From Paenibacillus sp. FSL H7-0326 (GTDB taxonomy: Bacteria; Bacillota; Bacilli; Paenibacillales; Paenibacillaceae), in the NCBI RefSeq assembly GCF_001955535.1, contig NZ_MPVN01000002.1, positions 868,001-932,000 on the forward strand: a stretch of DNA of 64,000 nucleotides, given 5' to 3'. Made by a program: the position numbers and the translations under genes. A model generated the notes under the pieces. It was given only the letters and a program-made list of their open reading frames with translations, searched no databases and was not told the DNA's origin. Each line of letters begins with the position of its first letter. Within the stretch, counting starts at the first letter, position 1. Positions 51,894-61,900 of this stretch are shown here, piece after piece.

Positions 51894-52870
51894 TCCCCCT
51901 TCGTACCAAACAATCTCCAGCTGAGCCTGTTGAATATATAGATTGTAATGAGCAGAACAACGGACAGGGCTGCTGCATAGCCCATCTCAAACCGGACCAG
52001 CCCATAATCATCAATGTGATTGACGAGGGTATGCCCTGCATATTCAGGCGTCGGCTTGGTCTGGGACAGCTGTTCACCAATAGCCCCTGCCTTGAACGCA
52101 GATACAATGGCCATGACGGAAGCAAACAGCATTTGCGGCCGCATGTAAGGAATCGTAATATACCAGATTTCCTGCAATCTGCTCTTGATTCCGTCAAGCC
52201 GCCCGGCCTCATAGAGCGTCTCATCAACGTTCAGAATACCGGCCAGCATCGCGAGGAAGCCTACGCCCATACTGGACCACAAGGTGACGATAATCATGGA
52301 ATTCATCAGGTAGGCCGGATCAAGCACCCATAGCTGCGGTTCATCAATGATGCCAAGCTTAAGTAAGAAGCTGTTCAAGTAGCCGATGCGATCTCCAGAC
52401 AGCAGCGGCTGCCATATGATCTGCATCACCACGCCTCCGGTTAACGAGGGAGCATAGATCGCCAGCACGAACCACAGCCGAATCTTGTCTGGAATCTGAG
52501 CGATCAGCCAGGCGAGAATAAAGGATAGAATCAAGCCGCCTGGTCCGACCAGCACCGCAAATTTGATCGTGTTCGGAATTGCGTGCTTCAGAAATAAGGT
52601 ATCCTGTGAAAAAATATATTCGTAGTTATCCCAGCCGATAAACTTCGGGAATTGGATGGTGTTGAAATCTGTGAAGCTAAGCCCAAACGCAGCCAGCACA
52701 GGCAGCAGAATAAAGAGTATAAAGGCAATGACAAAGGGAGAAATGAATAGGTAAGAAAGCCGATATTTCCATATCTCTCTGAAAAGCCCTGCAATACGCT
52801 TGCGGCTGGTTTTTTGCTGTTTCGCTGGCGGTGTTACTGACTTAGAGAGCTCTGCCTCATGGGTTGACAT
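51890..52870 (-). CDS. Sugar ABC transporter permease (LplB/MalF-type), second pair
   Basis: A 326-residue permease with six helices and the EAA loop LYEAGRLDGIKSRLQEIWYI. It overlaps the end of the large binding-protein gene by 14 bases, a sign of translational coupling. Its partner is the downstream protein at 50973. Confidence 0.9.
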   Translation of the reverse strand: MSTHEAELSKSVTPPAKQQKTSRKRIAGLFREIWKYRLSYLFISPFVIAFILFILLPVLAAFGLSFTDFNTIQFPKFIGWDNYEYIFSQDTLFLKHAIPNTIKFAVLVGPGGLILSFILAWLIAQIPDKIRLWFVLAIYAPSLTGGVVMQIIWQPLLSGDRIGYLNSFLLKLGIIDEPQLWVLDPAYLMNSMIIVTLWSSMGVGFLAMLAGILNVDETLYEAGRLDGIKSRLQEIWYITIPYMRPQMLFASVMAIVSAFKAGAIGEQLSQTKPTPEYAGHTLVNHIDDYGLVRFEMGYAAALSVVLLITIYIFNRLSWRLFGTKGE

Positions 52871-55844
52871 ACCTATCCACTCCCTTCCAAGGCTCTGTCA
52901 CCTGCGGTGGATCGTAAGTATCGACAATGCTGCCTTGCTCATCGATATAATCAAATTCCCGTGCTTTACGCCAAATCTCACGATCCATGCCGAGAATGCC
53001 CTCTTCAAGCGCATCGCGGTAATTTTGTCCGCTCAGCACGGTTCGGTTCCAAGCATTCATGACTTCACGCGGGATAAAATAGGAGCCTGGTATGTTAGCC
53101 ATATCCTTGTACCAGCGCCACTGCTCCAGCATGACCGCAAGCTCCTCCTCGTTCCAAGGCAGTCCTGTAAAGGCTTCAAGATTCGCTGTATTCCAGCGAA
53201 ACGCTACTCCGTAGAATCCTTCCAGATCATTCCCGAATCGCTGCTGCGTCTCACTCGACAGCCACCACTGTAGAAACTGCCAGGCTTCCTTTTTAAGATC
53301 GCTGTTTGAGAAGATCGCTGCCGCGGTCTGATTACCACCTGTCCAGCGCTCTACTTCACCATGCTCACTCTCTGTTCCCGGCAGCGGCGCCATTCCCCAC
53401 CAGCCATCCAGCTCCGGTGCTGCTACACGCATCTGCAAATAAAAGTTGAAATCGGCGATCCCGATCGGCATATCTCCATCACGGAAATGCTGGTAGAAGC
53501 TTGGGACTTGCTGCTCAATCCCGTACACGGTAAACAGGTCGGTCATGAGCTTGAAGCCGGTAAATGCCTCCGGTGAATCAAGTGCTGTCTTCATTCCATC
53601 TGCCGTATAAAACTCAGCACCATACTGATATAGGAAGGTCATATAATCGTTATACGGAATGTGAAAGTTATATCCATTTTGCTGCAAGGTTGGCAGCATC
53701 TCGATCACTTCTTCCCATGTATCGGGTACGCCGAGCCCCAGCTTCTGTAGAATATCCTTGCGATAATAGAGCACCTGAAACCGCTGGGTTTCGGGGAGTG
53801 CATAATAGCCGTCAGCAAAATAGTAGGGCAGTGTGGAGCCCGGTGAGTACTGCTCGAATAAGTCATCAAACCCCGGATAATCCGACAAGTCCTCTACTGC
53901 CCCGCGAATGGCCAATTCAATCGGCCTTCCTTCCGTCATCCCCAGCGCAATATCCGGAGATTTACCGGCCGCATTCGCCATCACCAGTAGATTTTCATCT
54001 GGAAGAAGATCCACTTGAACTTCAATCCCGGTCTCCGGAGTAAAATATTGATCCGCCATCTCCTGTATCAGATTGACATAGTCACGACCATAGTTGACCC
54101 ATATATTCAGCACCTCTTCCTCACTGGACGACAGCCTGTTGTCTGAACTAAAGGAATGAAAGAATGAAGAGACATTTCTTAACGTCTTCTCTCCCCAATT
54201 CGCTTCCATTCTCGGAAACGCTGTGCCTGCCGGCGCAATATATAACTTGTCGAGTGCCATGGGTGCAGCCGTAAGGCTCGATGTGATGGAGGCAACCCGG
54301 GAAGATATGAGGCTGAGATCCTCCAGCTTGTAAGGTAGGTCATTTGGATAACGAAGAATATCCTCTATATCGGTTATGGCTGTAGCCAAGGATTGTAAAT
54401 TTGCATCGGCTTCGCCATTCACTTCAAGCAGCATGGTCTCCATACGTTCCAGGCGCTGTTTAATCTCCTCTGTCCTTGTAATGAGCTCCGGAAAATTCTC
54501 TTTGATCCTCCACGTTCGAGCTGTATCTTCTACTCCTCCGGTAATCGTGTTGATATTTTCCGATAAGTCCCTAATCCGTGCGAGTACTTGTTCCTGCTCA
54601 TTAAGCACCGGGCTGTAAGGAGCATAGGTAGCAGCCAGAGTGAGGGTATGCTCCCCTTTTTCAAGGTATATTTCGTAAGGCTCTTCCACTGATTGACCAA
54701 TCACGAGCCCCTGCCAGCTTGTAGAATAAGAGATCGGGTACGCCAGCAGTTCTTCGAAGGGCACCTTCCCGTCAATCATGATCTTGCGATACACCTTTTT
54801 GCTCGATTGGTAGCCTTGATAGGCTCTGATCCCGAGGTTATACCGTCCACTGTCCGGTACCGTGAAGCTCCAGGTTATTGCGCCGCCGCCATTCTGCCAG
54901 CGTGTTCCGCCAATCGCATTAAAAATCAGCTTATTGTCGGCATCCGGTGACATAAGCGGGTCCTGATCTGTCATCACTTGAATGGCTACATCATTTTTGG
55001 CCTGCATATGCTCGGCCTCGATGACGATGACCTCGCTTCCGCTCGCATGCCCGTTGTTCTCCGGCAGGGTCGTCTGGAACTCCTCATAAGAAGGTATGGT
55101 TGTCGGCGGGACAAGCTCAATCTGATCGATAACGATAGGCGCAAAGGATTGAAGACGCAGCGTGTGTTTGCCTTCGGTCAGCTTCCACTTCAGCGGCAAA
55201 GAACTGGTACCCTCCGCATCCTGAAATGACTGTCTCATCCACTGATTCTGTTCAATCGGTCTTGGTCTGATATGATTTCCCTTCTCATCCGTCTTGAAAG
55301 GGAGCACATCCCTGAACATTCTTGCAAACTCGATCGCCCTTGCCTCATTGAACATATATTCACCGTCAAAGGATACAGCCATCGTTGTCGGCCGGTAGCT
55401 CTGATAAACAGCGTCCTCATCAATCAAGGCGTGATAAGACAGCACCATTTCATACATTCCTTCGGCAGGAACTTCAATCTCATACTCGATCCATTCTGTC
55501 CGGTTATTGTTCCAGATCAGCACCTCCTCCTTGCCAGCGTAAGAGCCTGTAGTTACACTAGCCCCTTCGGATTGGCCTGAGAGACGTGTGCCGGGTACAA
55601 GAATGGACTCACGAGCAGGCCGAGCTCCTTCTTCCTCCCATGTACGAGCAACGTCCACATAATAGGGTTCGAATGCGCTTTCAATTGTGGAATTGACAGG
55701 AGGATCTCCCTCTTCCTCCGAACCTTGCAAGGCATCCGCAGCAGAGGCAGGCCGAGTGACAGAAGAGCTTGCGTACGGAAAGGTGCCCGCAAACAGCATG
55801 ACTCCAAGCAGAAGAATAAGGAAAATATAGCGGATATGCTTCAT
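52857..55844 (-). CDS. 995-residue sugar-binding protein with N-terminal carbohydrate-binding-like domains
   Basis: A secreted protein (N-terminal MKHIRYIFLILLLGVMLFAG, no lipobox Cys seen). Residues about 85-245 and 265-410 are two beta-sandwich modules of the CBM6/35 style (NNNRTEWIEYEIEVPAEGMY, GRYNLGIRAYQGYQSSKKVY), joined to a helical section (about 425-505). The C-terminal half from about residue 570 is an ordinary family 1 solute-binding domain (YGRDYVNLIQEMADQYFTPE, FQVLYYRKDILQKLGLGVPD, IGIADFNFYLQMRVAAPELD). The fusion is unusual: it may hold the polymer while presenting released pieces to the transporter. It is followed by the permease pair with a 14-base overlap. Confidence 0.82.
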   Translation of the reverse strand: MKHIRYIFLILLLGVMLFAGTFPYASSSVTRPASAADALQGSEEEGDPPVNSTIESAFEPYYVDVARTWEEEGARPARESILVPGTRLSGQSEGASVTTGSYAGKEEVLIWNNNRTEWIEYEIEVPAEGMYEMVLSYHALIDEDAVYQSYRPTTMAVSFDGEYMFNEARAIEFARMFRDVLPFKTDEKGNHIRPRPIEQNQWMRQSFQDAEGTSSLPLKWKLTEGKHTLRLQSFAPIVIDQIELVPPTTIPSYEEFQTTLPENNGHASGSEVIVIEAEHMQAKNDVAIQVMTDQDPLMSPDADNKLIFNAIGGTRWQNGGGAITWSFTVPDSGRYNLGIRAYQGYQSSKKVYRKIMIDGKVPFEELLAYPISYSTSWQGLVIGQSVEEPYEIYLEKGEHTLTLAATYAPYSPVLNEQEQVLARIRDLSENINTITGGVEDTARTWRIKENFPELITRTEEIKQRLERMETMLLEVNGEADANLQSLATAITDIEDILRYPNDLPYKLEDLSLISSRVASITSSLTAAPMALDKLYIAPAGTAFPRMEANWGEKTLRNVSSFFHSFSSDNRLSSSEEEVLNIWVNYGRDYVNLIQEMADQYFTPETGIEVQVDLLPDENLLVMANAAGKSPDIALGMTEGRPIELAIRGAVEDLSDYPGFDDLFEQYSPGSTLPYYFADGYYALPETQRFQVLYYRKDILQKLGLGVPDTWEEVIEMLPTLQQNGYNFHIPYNDYMTFLYQYGAEFYTADGMKTALDSPEAFTGFKLMTDLFTVYGIEQQVPSFYQHFRDGDMPIGIADFNFYLQMRVAAPELDGWWGMAPLPGTESEHGEVERWTGGNQTAAAIFSNSDLKKEAWQFLQWWLSSETQQRFGNDLEGFYGVAFRWNTANLEAFTGLPWNEEELAVMLEQWRWYKDMANIPGSYFIPREVMNAWNRTVLSGQNYRDALEEGILGMDREIWRKAREFDYIDEQGSIVDTYDPPQVTEPWKGVDRYVNP

Positions 55845-55868
55845 ATTGCACCTCTCTTTTCCTGTATA

Positions 55869-56984
55869 TCAGCTGAACCTTTCGCCCGTCGTTTTATCGA
55901 AAAATAATGCCTTGTTCATATCCATCGCCAGCCGTATCTCTGTCAGCTCTTCCACATGCTCTCTCGGGTTCACCCTGGCAATCAGATCCTTGTCAGTTCC
56001 AATATCGACATATAAGTAGCGATCGGCACCCATGAGTTCACTGAACTGATGTGTACCTTGAAAAACAGCATTTGGAAAGGTCTCGAACATGATGGGTTCT
56101 ATGCTTATATTCTCCGGCCTGATCCCGAGGATCACGTACTTATTGACCCGATTACGCTTCCTCAAGGGAACAGCAGCGCTCTCGGGAATCACGAGACGAT
56201 GCCTTCGCGTCTGAAATTCGAGCTGATTGTCCGCTTCTACAATTTTTCCTTCTATAAAATTCATCTGTGGCGAACCGATAAATCCTGCAACGAACATATT
56301 CTGCGGATCATTGTATATCAGCTCCGGTGAATCCACCTGCTGGATAATGCCGTCCTTCAGTACAATAATTCGGCTGCCCATCGTCATCGCTTCTGTCTGA
56401 TCATGGGTTACATATATAGTTGTCACTCCGAGCTGTTTATGAAGCTTGATAATTTCTGTCCGCATATGAACTCTGAGCTTGGCATCCAGATTGGACAACG
56501 GCTCATCCATGAGGAACACCTGCGGATTGCGCACGATTGACCGGCCAAGGGCTACACGCTGGCGCTGCCCGCCGGACAGCTCCTTCGGCTTGCGGTCAAG
56601 ATACGATTCTATCTCGAGAATTCTCGCTGCCCTCTTCACTGCCAAATCAATATCATGCTTTGGCATTTTGCGAAGCCTCAGTCCAAACGCGATATTCTCA
56701 TATACAGACATATTGGGATACAGTGCATAGTTCTGGAACACCATGGAGATGTCTCTGTCTTTTGGCGGCAGCTGATTCACCATTTCGTCATCGATCCAGA
56801 TCTCGCCCTCCGAGATTTCCTCCAGCCCGGCAAGCATCCGAAGCGTCGTTGATTTGCCGCATCCCGATGGTCCAACAAACACGATGAATTCTCTGTCCGC
56901 TACTTCCAGATGAAAATCCTGTACGACGGGCTGCTGATCTTTGCCATATCTTTTGTACACATGGTTAAACAGGATTCGTGCCAT
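55869..56984 (-). CDS. Sugar ABC transporter ATPase (MsmX/UgpC-type)
   Basis: A 371-residue ATPase: Walker A GPSGCGKSTT, signature LSGGQRQRVALGRS, Walker B QVFLMDEPLSNLDA, switch His in VTHDQTEAMTM and a C-terminal MOP/TOBE-like domain (NKYVILGIRPENISIE). Such ATPases serve several permeases at once, so it can power both pairs in this operon. The ATG at 56984 has AGGAG seven bases upstream; a GTG one codon earlier is the alternative. First gene of the long operon. Confidence 0.92.
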   Translation of the reverse strand: MARILFNHVYKRYGKDQQPVVQDFHLEVADREFIVFVGPSGCGKSTTLRMLAGLEEISEGEIWIDDEMVNQLPPKDRDISMVFQNYALYPNMSVYENIAFGLRLRKMPKHDIDLAVKRAARILEIESYLDRKPKELSGGQRQRVALGRSIVRNPQVFLMDEPLSNLDAKLRVHMRTEIIKLHKQLGVTTIYVTHDQTEAMTMGSRIIVLKDGIIQQVDSPELIYNDPQNMFVAGFIGSPQMNFIEGKIVEADNQLEFQTRRHRLVIPESAAVPLRKRNRVNKYVILGIRPENISIEPIMFETFPNAVFQGTHQFSELMGADRYLYVDIGTDKDLIARVNPREHVEELTEIRLAMDMNKALFFDKTTGERFS

Positions 56985-57172
56985 CACCCTTCTCCTCTCG
57001 TTTCATCCTCCATTTTCACTATGGGCTCCAGGCGGGCTTTCCTGCAATTCCATTATTTTGTATCTGTGAATAAACACTCTAATTTCGCTATTCGGTGTAG
57101 TTCGGATTGTTTCTGCTAGCCGATCAACCATTTGTATACATGACTAACCGATACCGTATTTCTAGGTTCTCC

Positions 57173-57208
57173 ATAAAAAAAGAATGCGCTGAATTCACGC
57201 ATCCTTTT
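57173..57208 (-). terminator. Intrinsic terminator of the DUF4166 gene
   Basis: GAATGCG and CGCATCC arms, flanked by A and T runs, just past the stop codon at 57222. Confidence 0.65.
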
Positions 57209-57221
57209 GCTTGGAGATTCG

Positions 57222-57902
57222 CTATTCCCGCTTTTCCTCACGAACTGGCTTCACATGGGAAGGAATGTGGTCTTCGAGCACAGGGATATAGGCAGTATCG
57301 AAGCTTCCACTGTATCCGAATAACGGACCCCAGGTATCATTTGTAACCTTCACATCAATCCGATATTTATCCATTGAATCATCGTACCACTCCCTCACAT
57401 CGGCTGTTCCAGAGAACAGCATGGGAAAGCGGAATCCGATGATCCCTTCATAAAAACGCTGCTCACCCGAGCGCAGTATTAAGCCTCCTTCCGCATCGAC
57501 AGTCAGGTCAATGTCCACTGCCAGATGCTGATGCGTACCTAAGTAATCCACAACCCTGTTCCGCTGACAGCTGTAAATCATGGTGGCATCGAATCTGCGG
57601 CGTTGATTACCAAAATCGTAGGTTCGAATCCAAGTCACGGTTTCTCGTCCAAATTGATCCTGATAAGCATAATTCTCGATCGTAAACGGCACATTCGTCC
57701 CCTTCTGAGGAAACATAATATTCCGCCAGGTGCCGATATAAAGAAAAGGAAGAGTGTACATTCGCCCGTACCATACGGAATCCATAACTCCTGTCCCGAT
57801 TGAAGCGATTCCGCTTGAGCTGTTAAACCCAAACCGCTTCTGAATTCGGGGATGGAGCTTCTCAAAATCAGTTCCTAATGCTGTCCGATAGATGGAATCC
57901 AT
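57222..57902 (-). CDS. DUF4166-domain protein
   Basis: A 226-residue soluble protein with the family pattern MDSIYRTALGTDFEKLHPRI at the start, FNSSSGIASIGTGVMDSVWYG, and PFTIENYAYQDQFGRETVTW. DUF4166 proteins are usually fused to or adjacent to other small-molecule or lipid-related genes, and their function is unknown. It lies 16 bases after the SRPBCC/DoxX-like gene and is probably in one operon with it. Confidence 0.85.
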   Translation of the reverse strand: MDSIYRTALGTDFEKLHPRIQKRFGFNSSSGIASIGTGVMDSVWYGRMYTLPFLYIGTWRNIMFPQKGTNVPFTIENYAYQDQFGRETVTWIRTYDFGNQRRRFDATMIYSCQRNRVVDYLGTHQHLAVDIDLTVDAEGGLILRSGEQRFYEGIIGFRFPMLFSGTADVREWYDDSMDKYRIDVKVTNDTWGPLFGYSGSFDTAYIPVLEDHIPSHVKPVREEKRE

Positions 57903-57918
57903 CGCTTGTTCTCCTCTC

Positions 57919-58830
57919 TCATGGCTGCTTGCGGATACAGTGCTTTGCGGATGGAAGATGTGTGAGTGTCATACAGCCGATCCAGGCCAGCAAACAAACC
58001 GCCATATTTAAAGTGGCTGGATTAAACGGTGCAAGGAAGACGGATATATCTGAGATCGCTGCACCAATAGCGAGAAGCAGCATGGCTGCAATGTTGAATA
58101 TATAAAGTGCCTTTTGCCTGTGAAGTAAGAGGCATAAGATCCCAGCAGCAATTTCAAGCATCCCCACCACCTGCAGCAAGAGCACCGCATTCGCCTCCGA
58201 ACCGATGACCCCCTTCAATAGGGCAAGCTCCTGAGCATCCTGTGTGAGCAGCTTCGGGACCAATCCATGATAAATCCAGGTAAACATCAGACCAAAGGTA
58301 ACGATCGCATGAATAAGCAGCTGCCGATAAGATACTTTCGGAGGGATTCCTTTTTCAAGCCAAATCTTAAGAACATCAAAGCTGAGTGCTGTCGCCCAGC
58401 CCATCAGTGGCCTGAATATCATACGATCAAACCATTTTCCCAGGAAATAAAATCGTGTCTTGTAATCGTACCGAGTTAAAAACCGGACCCCCTGATCCTC
58501 TTGTATATACCGCCAATATCCTCCGCCGGACTGTATAAGCGAGATTGCCTGATCCGAGGAAAATAGCAGGGCCGACATACGTTCTTGGTCTTGATACTTC
58601 CCTGGCGTGGTTACACCTTCCCCTTCTATTCGAAGCCCGAATCCGATATTTGTGACGTAGCGAAAACGCTGCTTCTCCTCTTCATCCTCTTTCGGAATGT
58701 ACTCAATCTTGGAAAATCGCAGGTCCCATTCCTCATGCTTTGCCGGGTCTTGTGTGGCTCTCCAAATCGACTCCATCTCTGTATGAATGAACGTTTCAAC
58801 ATAAATCGGCTTACTCGCGGACACTCTCAT
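57919..58830 (-). CDS. SRPBCC-like N-terminus fused to a DoxX-like membrane domain
   Basis: A 303-residue protein. The first 150 residues (PIYVETFIHTEMESIWRATQ, RFRYVTNIGFGLRIEG, GGGYWRYIQEDQGVRFLTRY) look like a lipid/hydrophobic ligand-binding SRPBCC fold. The C-terminal 130 residues form four membrane helices (LLIHAIVTFGLMFTWIYHG, VLLLQVVGMLEIAAGILCLL, AAMLLLAIGAAISDISVFL, MAVCLLAWIGCMTL) like DoxX/DUF4267 proteins. The ATG at 58830 follows AAGGAGG. Function unknown. The pair with the DUF4166 gene is a known combination in Bacillota. Confidence 0.75.
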   Translation of the reverse strand: MRVSASKPIYVETFIHTEMESIWRATQDPAKHEEWDLRFSKIEYIPKEDEEEKQRFRYVTNIGFGLRIEGEGVTTPGKYQDQERMSALLFSSDQAISLIQSGGGYWRYIQEDQGVRFLTRYDYKTRFYFLGKWFDRMIFRPLMGWATALSFDVLKIWLEKGIPPKVSYRQLLIHAIVTFGLMFTWIYHGLVPKLLTQDAQELALLKGVIGSEANAVLLLQVVGMLEIAAGILCLLLHRQKALYIFNIAAMLLLAIGAAISDISVFLAPFNPATLNMAVCLLAWIGCMTLTHLPSAKHCIRKQP

Positions 58831-58926
58831 CCCCCCCTCCTTAACGAACCAAATTTTATATGAGAAAATAATCACAATCTAATTTATATTATAGACGCTG
58901 CAGCACAGTGAAAAGTTTCCTTTTAT

Positions 58927-58981
58927 ACAAAAAAAAGAGTTTCTCCGCAACAGGCCTCACCTGAAGCAAGAGAAACTCTTT
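58927..58981. terminator. Bidirectional intrinsic terminator
   Basis: AAAAGAGTTTCTC and GAGAAACTCTTTT arms with an A-rich left and T-rich right side, 14 bases past the stop of the SLH protein. Confidence 0.85.
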
Positions 58982-58994
58982 TACATACAGCTAG

Positions 58995-61900
58995 TTAAAT
59001 TATTTCAGATTTCTGCAGCAGCCGCTCTACAATCGCTGCAACTTCAGCTCTCGTCATGTTGGCTTTTGGTGCAAGCTTCGTCTCACTTCTGCCATTAATA
59101 ACGCCTGCTTGTACACTCTTCGCAATGCTCATACTTGCCCATTTTGACGCGTCTGGTGCATCCACGAAAGCATCAAGCTGAGAAGTATCCGCTGGCAGTG
59201 TAGAATTCAGCTCCGTCAGCTCCATTGCCTTCGCTATGATGACCATCGCCTGCTCACGAGTAATATGTTCATTCGGACGGAAGGTGCCGTCTCCAAAACC
59301 TTGTATAAGTCCAAATTCCGCTGCTGTTATTACAGCACTGTTATACCAGTCTGACATAGCTACATCCGTAAAGGAAGATGGTTGATTATCACGCCCTAGT
59401 CCTAATCCGCGAACAACAATTGCCGCAAATTCTGCTCGGGTGATGTTCTGATCAGGATTGAACAGGGAGCTTCCTACTCCATCCACTACCATTCTTGATC
59501 CCATATTATTTACAGCAGCTTGTGCCCAGTGACCTTCTACATCACTGAATTCAATAGGATTCCAAATGACAGAATAGGAATGACCACTCGTCAAACTATT
59601 AATCAGCGCATAATACTTACTGTTAATCTGCGTGACTTTGGTTGGTACGTGACGTACCGAGCCATCTGCATCAACGATGACGCCCGTCGTGATCTTGCTT
59701 ACGTCTACTCCATCCGGAATAGCGATCATCCGAGTAACAAATTGATTAAATTCAGATATTTCAATGGTCTGATTACCATAAGTGGCACTTACGGAAAAAT
59801 CAACAGCAGGTGTAATCAAAGTGAATCTGCCGTTTACCGCTGCATTCTCGATCACCTTAAGCATTTCACGATTGGTCGCTGCGACCTTCACTTCAATTCG
59901 AATATCCTGAAGTGCTGCGGCTCCAAACTCCTTCGAAATTTCATCAACTCGGATTGTATCTGCAGGCAGAATATATGCTGCATTTGCTGTCTTGATTTCG
60001 AGCTTGGTCTCCATCTTCTCCAGATTTTTGACCGTTTGCCCGGTTAGTTCACCGATCAGTACATCGGATTCCTTATGAGCGGTAATGGATAAGACTGAAC
60101 TTGAATCTTCACCTGCAAGCTTATCCTTTAGTTTCTGATCATCTAAAGCTACTTTGGTTGCGCTTTGACCATTTTGCTCGCTCGTTGATACCGTTCCAAT
60201 ATCCTCTGCCTTGCCGTTCACCAGGATCTCGGCTTCTTTTTGTGGTGCTGGTGCCGGTACTGGAGCTGGAGCCAGAGCTGGGATGTTTGTTTCGTCTTCG
60301 CTTGGCGGTGCAGCTGGTACTAACGGTGTCACTGGCTCCGATTCAAGCGAGTGCTCACTGCTTCCTTTGTCATTAATAGCTGTCACCGTAAAGGTGTAGC
60401 TCGTCCCGTTATCCAAGCCTGTCACTGTAATTGGGCTAGTTGTTCCATACACCTTATGGTTTCCTGGCATGACGGTAACCTCATAACCCGTAATCGGGCT
60501 GCCTCCATCATCCACAGGAGGAGTAAAGGTAATGATCGCCTGACGATTGCCTGATGTGGCCGTTATATTGGTCGGTACTCCAGGAACCGTCATCGGTGTT
60601 GCAGTAACCGGTAAGGATGGAGCACTATCACTGCCCGTATTCGTTGCCTTCAGTACAAAATAATAGGCTTTACCATTCGTTAATCCTGTAATGGTATGAC
60701 TGTAGACTGAATCTGTTACGGTAGCTACTTCGTTATCGATCGCATCCGGCGATTCACTCATGAACACTTTATATCCCGTTGCCTCGTCTACTCCGTTCCA
60801 AGTCAAGGTCACTTCGCCATTGCCAGCTGCAGGCTCAAGCAAGGTTGGTGCTCCTGGAGCAGGCGGTATTGGTGTAACACTTGCAGATGACATCGAAGAT
60901 AAGGAGTCTCCGGCACGGTTGGTCGCTACCACGGTGAAGGTGTAGGCTGTTCCGTTGTCCAAGCCCGTTACTTTAATCGGACTGCCCGTACCACTCGCCG
61001 TAATACCTCCTGGCTGTGCAGTTACCGTGTAATTCGTAATCGGGCTTCCTCCATTGTCCGCAGGCGCTGTAAAGCTAACCGTCGCTTCACCATCACCTGG
61101 AATGGCCGTTACATTCTCAGGTGTACCTGGCTTGTCCGCTACATTGACTGTCGCTGTATCTGTATGCCAGCCGTTCACTGTCGTTACCGTAATGACGGCT
61201 GTTCCCGGACCAACCGGGGTCACAACTCCGTCAGAATCCACTGTAGCAACACTGTGGTTATCCGATGTCCACATGATATCTTTATTTGAAGCGTTCTCCG
61301 GAGATACAGAAGCCACGAGCGTCTCTGCGTCCCCTCCTACTATAAAGTCAAGACTGTCCTTGTTTAGTACGACATTCGTAACTGTAATCGTATTGTTTAT
61401 AATAACGTTCAGATCATAACTTCTTTGAACCGTTCCGTCATTAACAGCAATCGTTAGCGTTGTTCTTCCATATTGGTCAGGCAATGGCGTTATGATCATC
61501 GTTCTTTCTTCTCCAGTGCCCTCAATAACCACATTCTCATTAGGAACGATGGAAGAATTAGACGATGAGACTGTGACTGTAAGTGAATCACCGTCTACAT
61601 CCGTTACCTTAAACGCTCTTCTTACAGAGCGATTCATATCTGTCGTTACTGCACCAACAAAACCCTCGGCTTGCTTGTGTGTTGCGTTCACTATTGTTCC
61701 ATCTTTTCCTGGAGGCGTACTGATGGCATGAGGACTTCCTTGATCCAGCTTGTAATGAGCAACTAAACCCGGCTCCCATCCGGTCAATTTAGCATTCATG
61801 CCGCTAATGATTTCTTCCCTGCTCTTGGCCTTGCTCCAGAAGCTTACATCTTTCATTCCGCCGTAATAATAACCATCTTGACCCCAACCACTTTTGCCTA

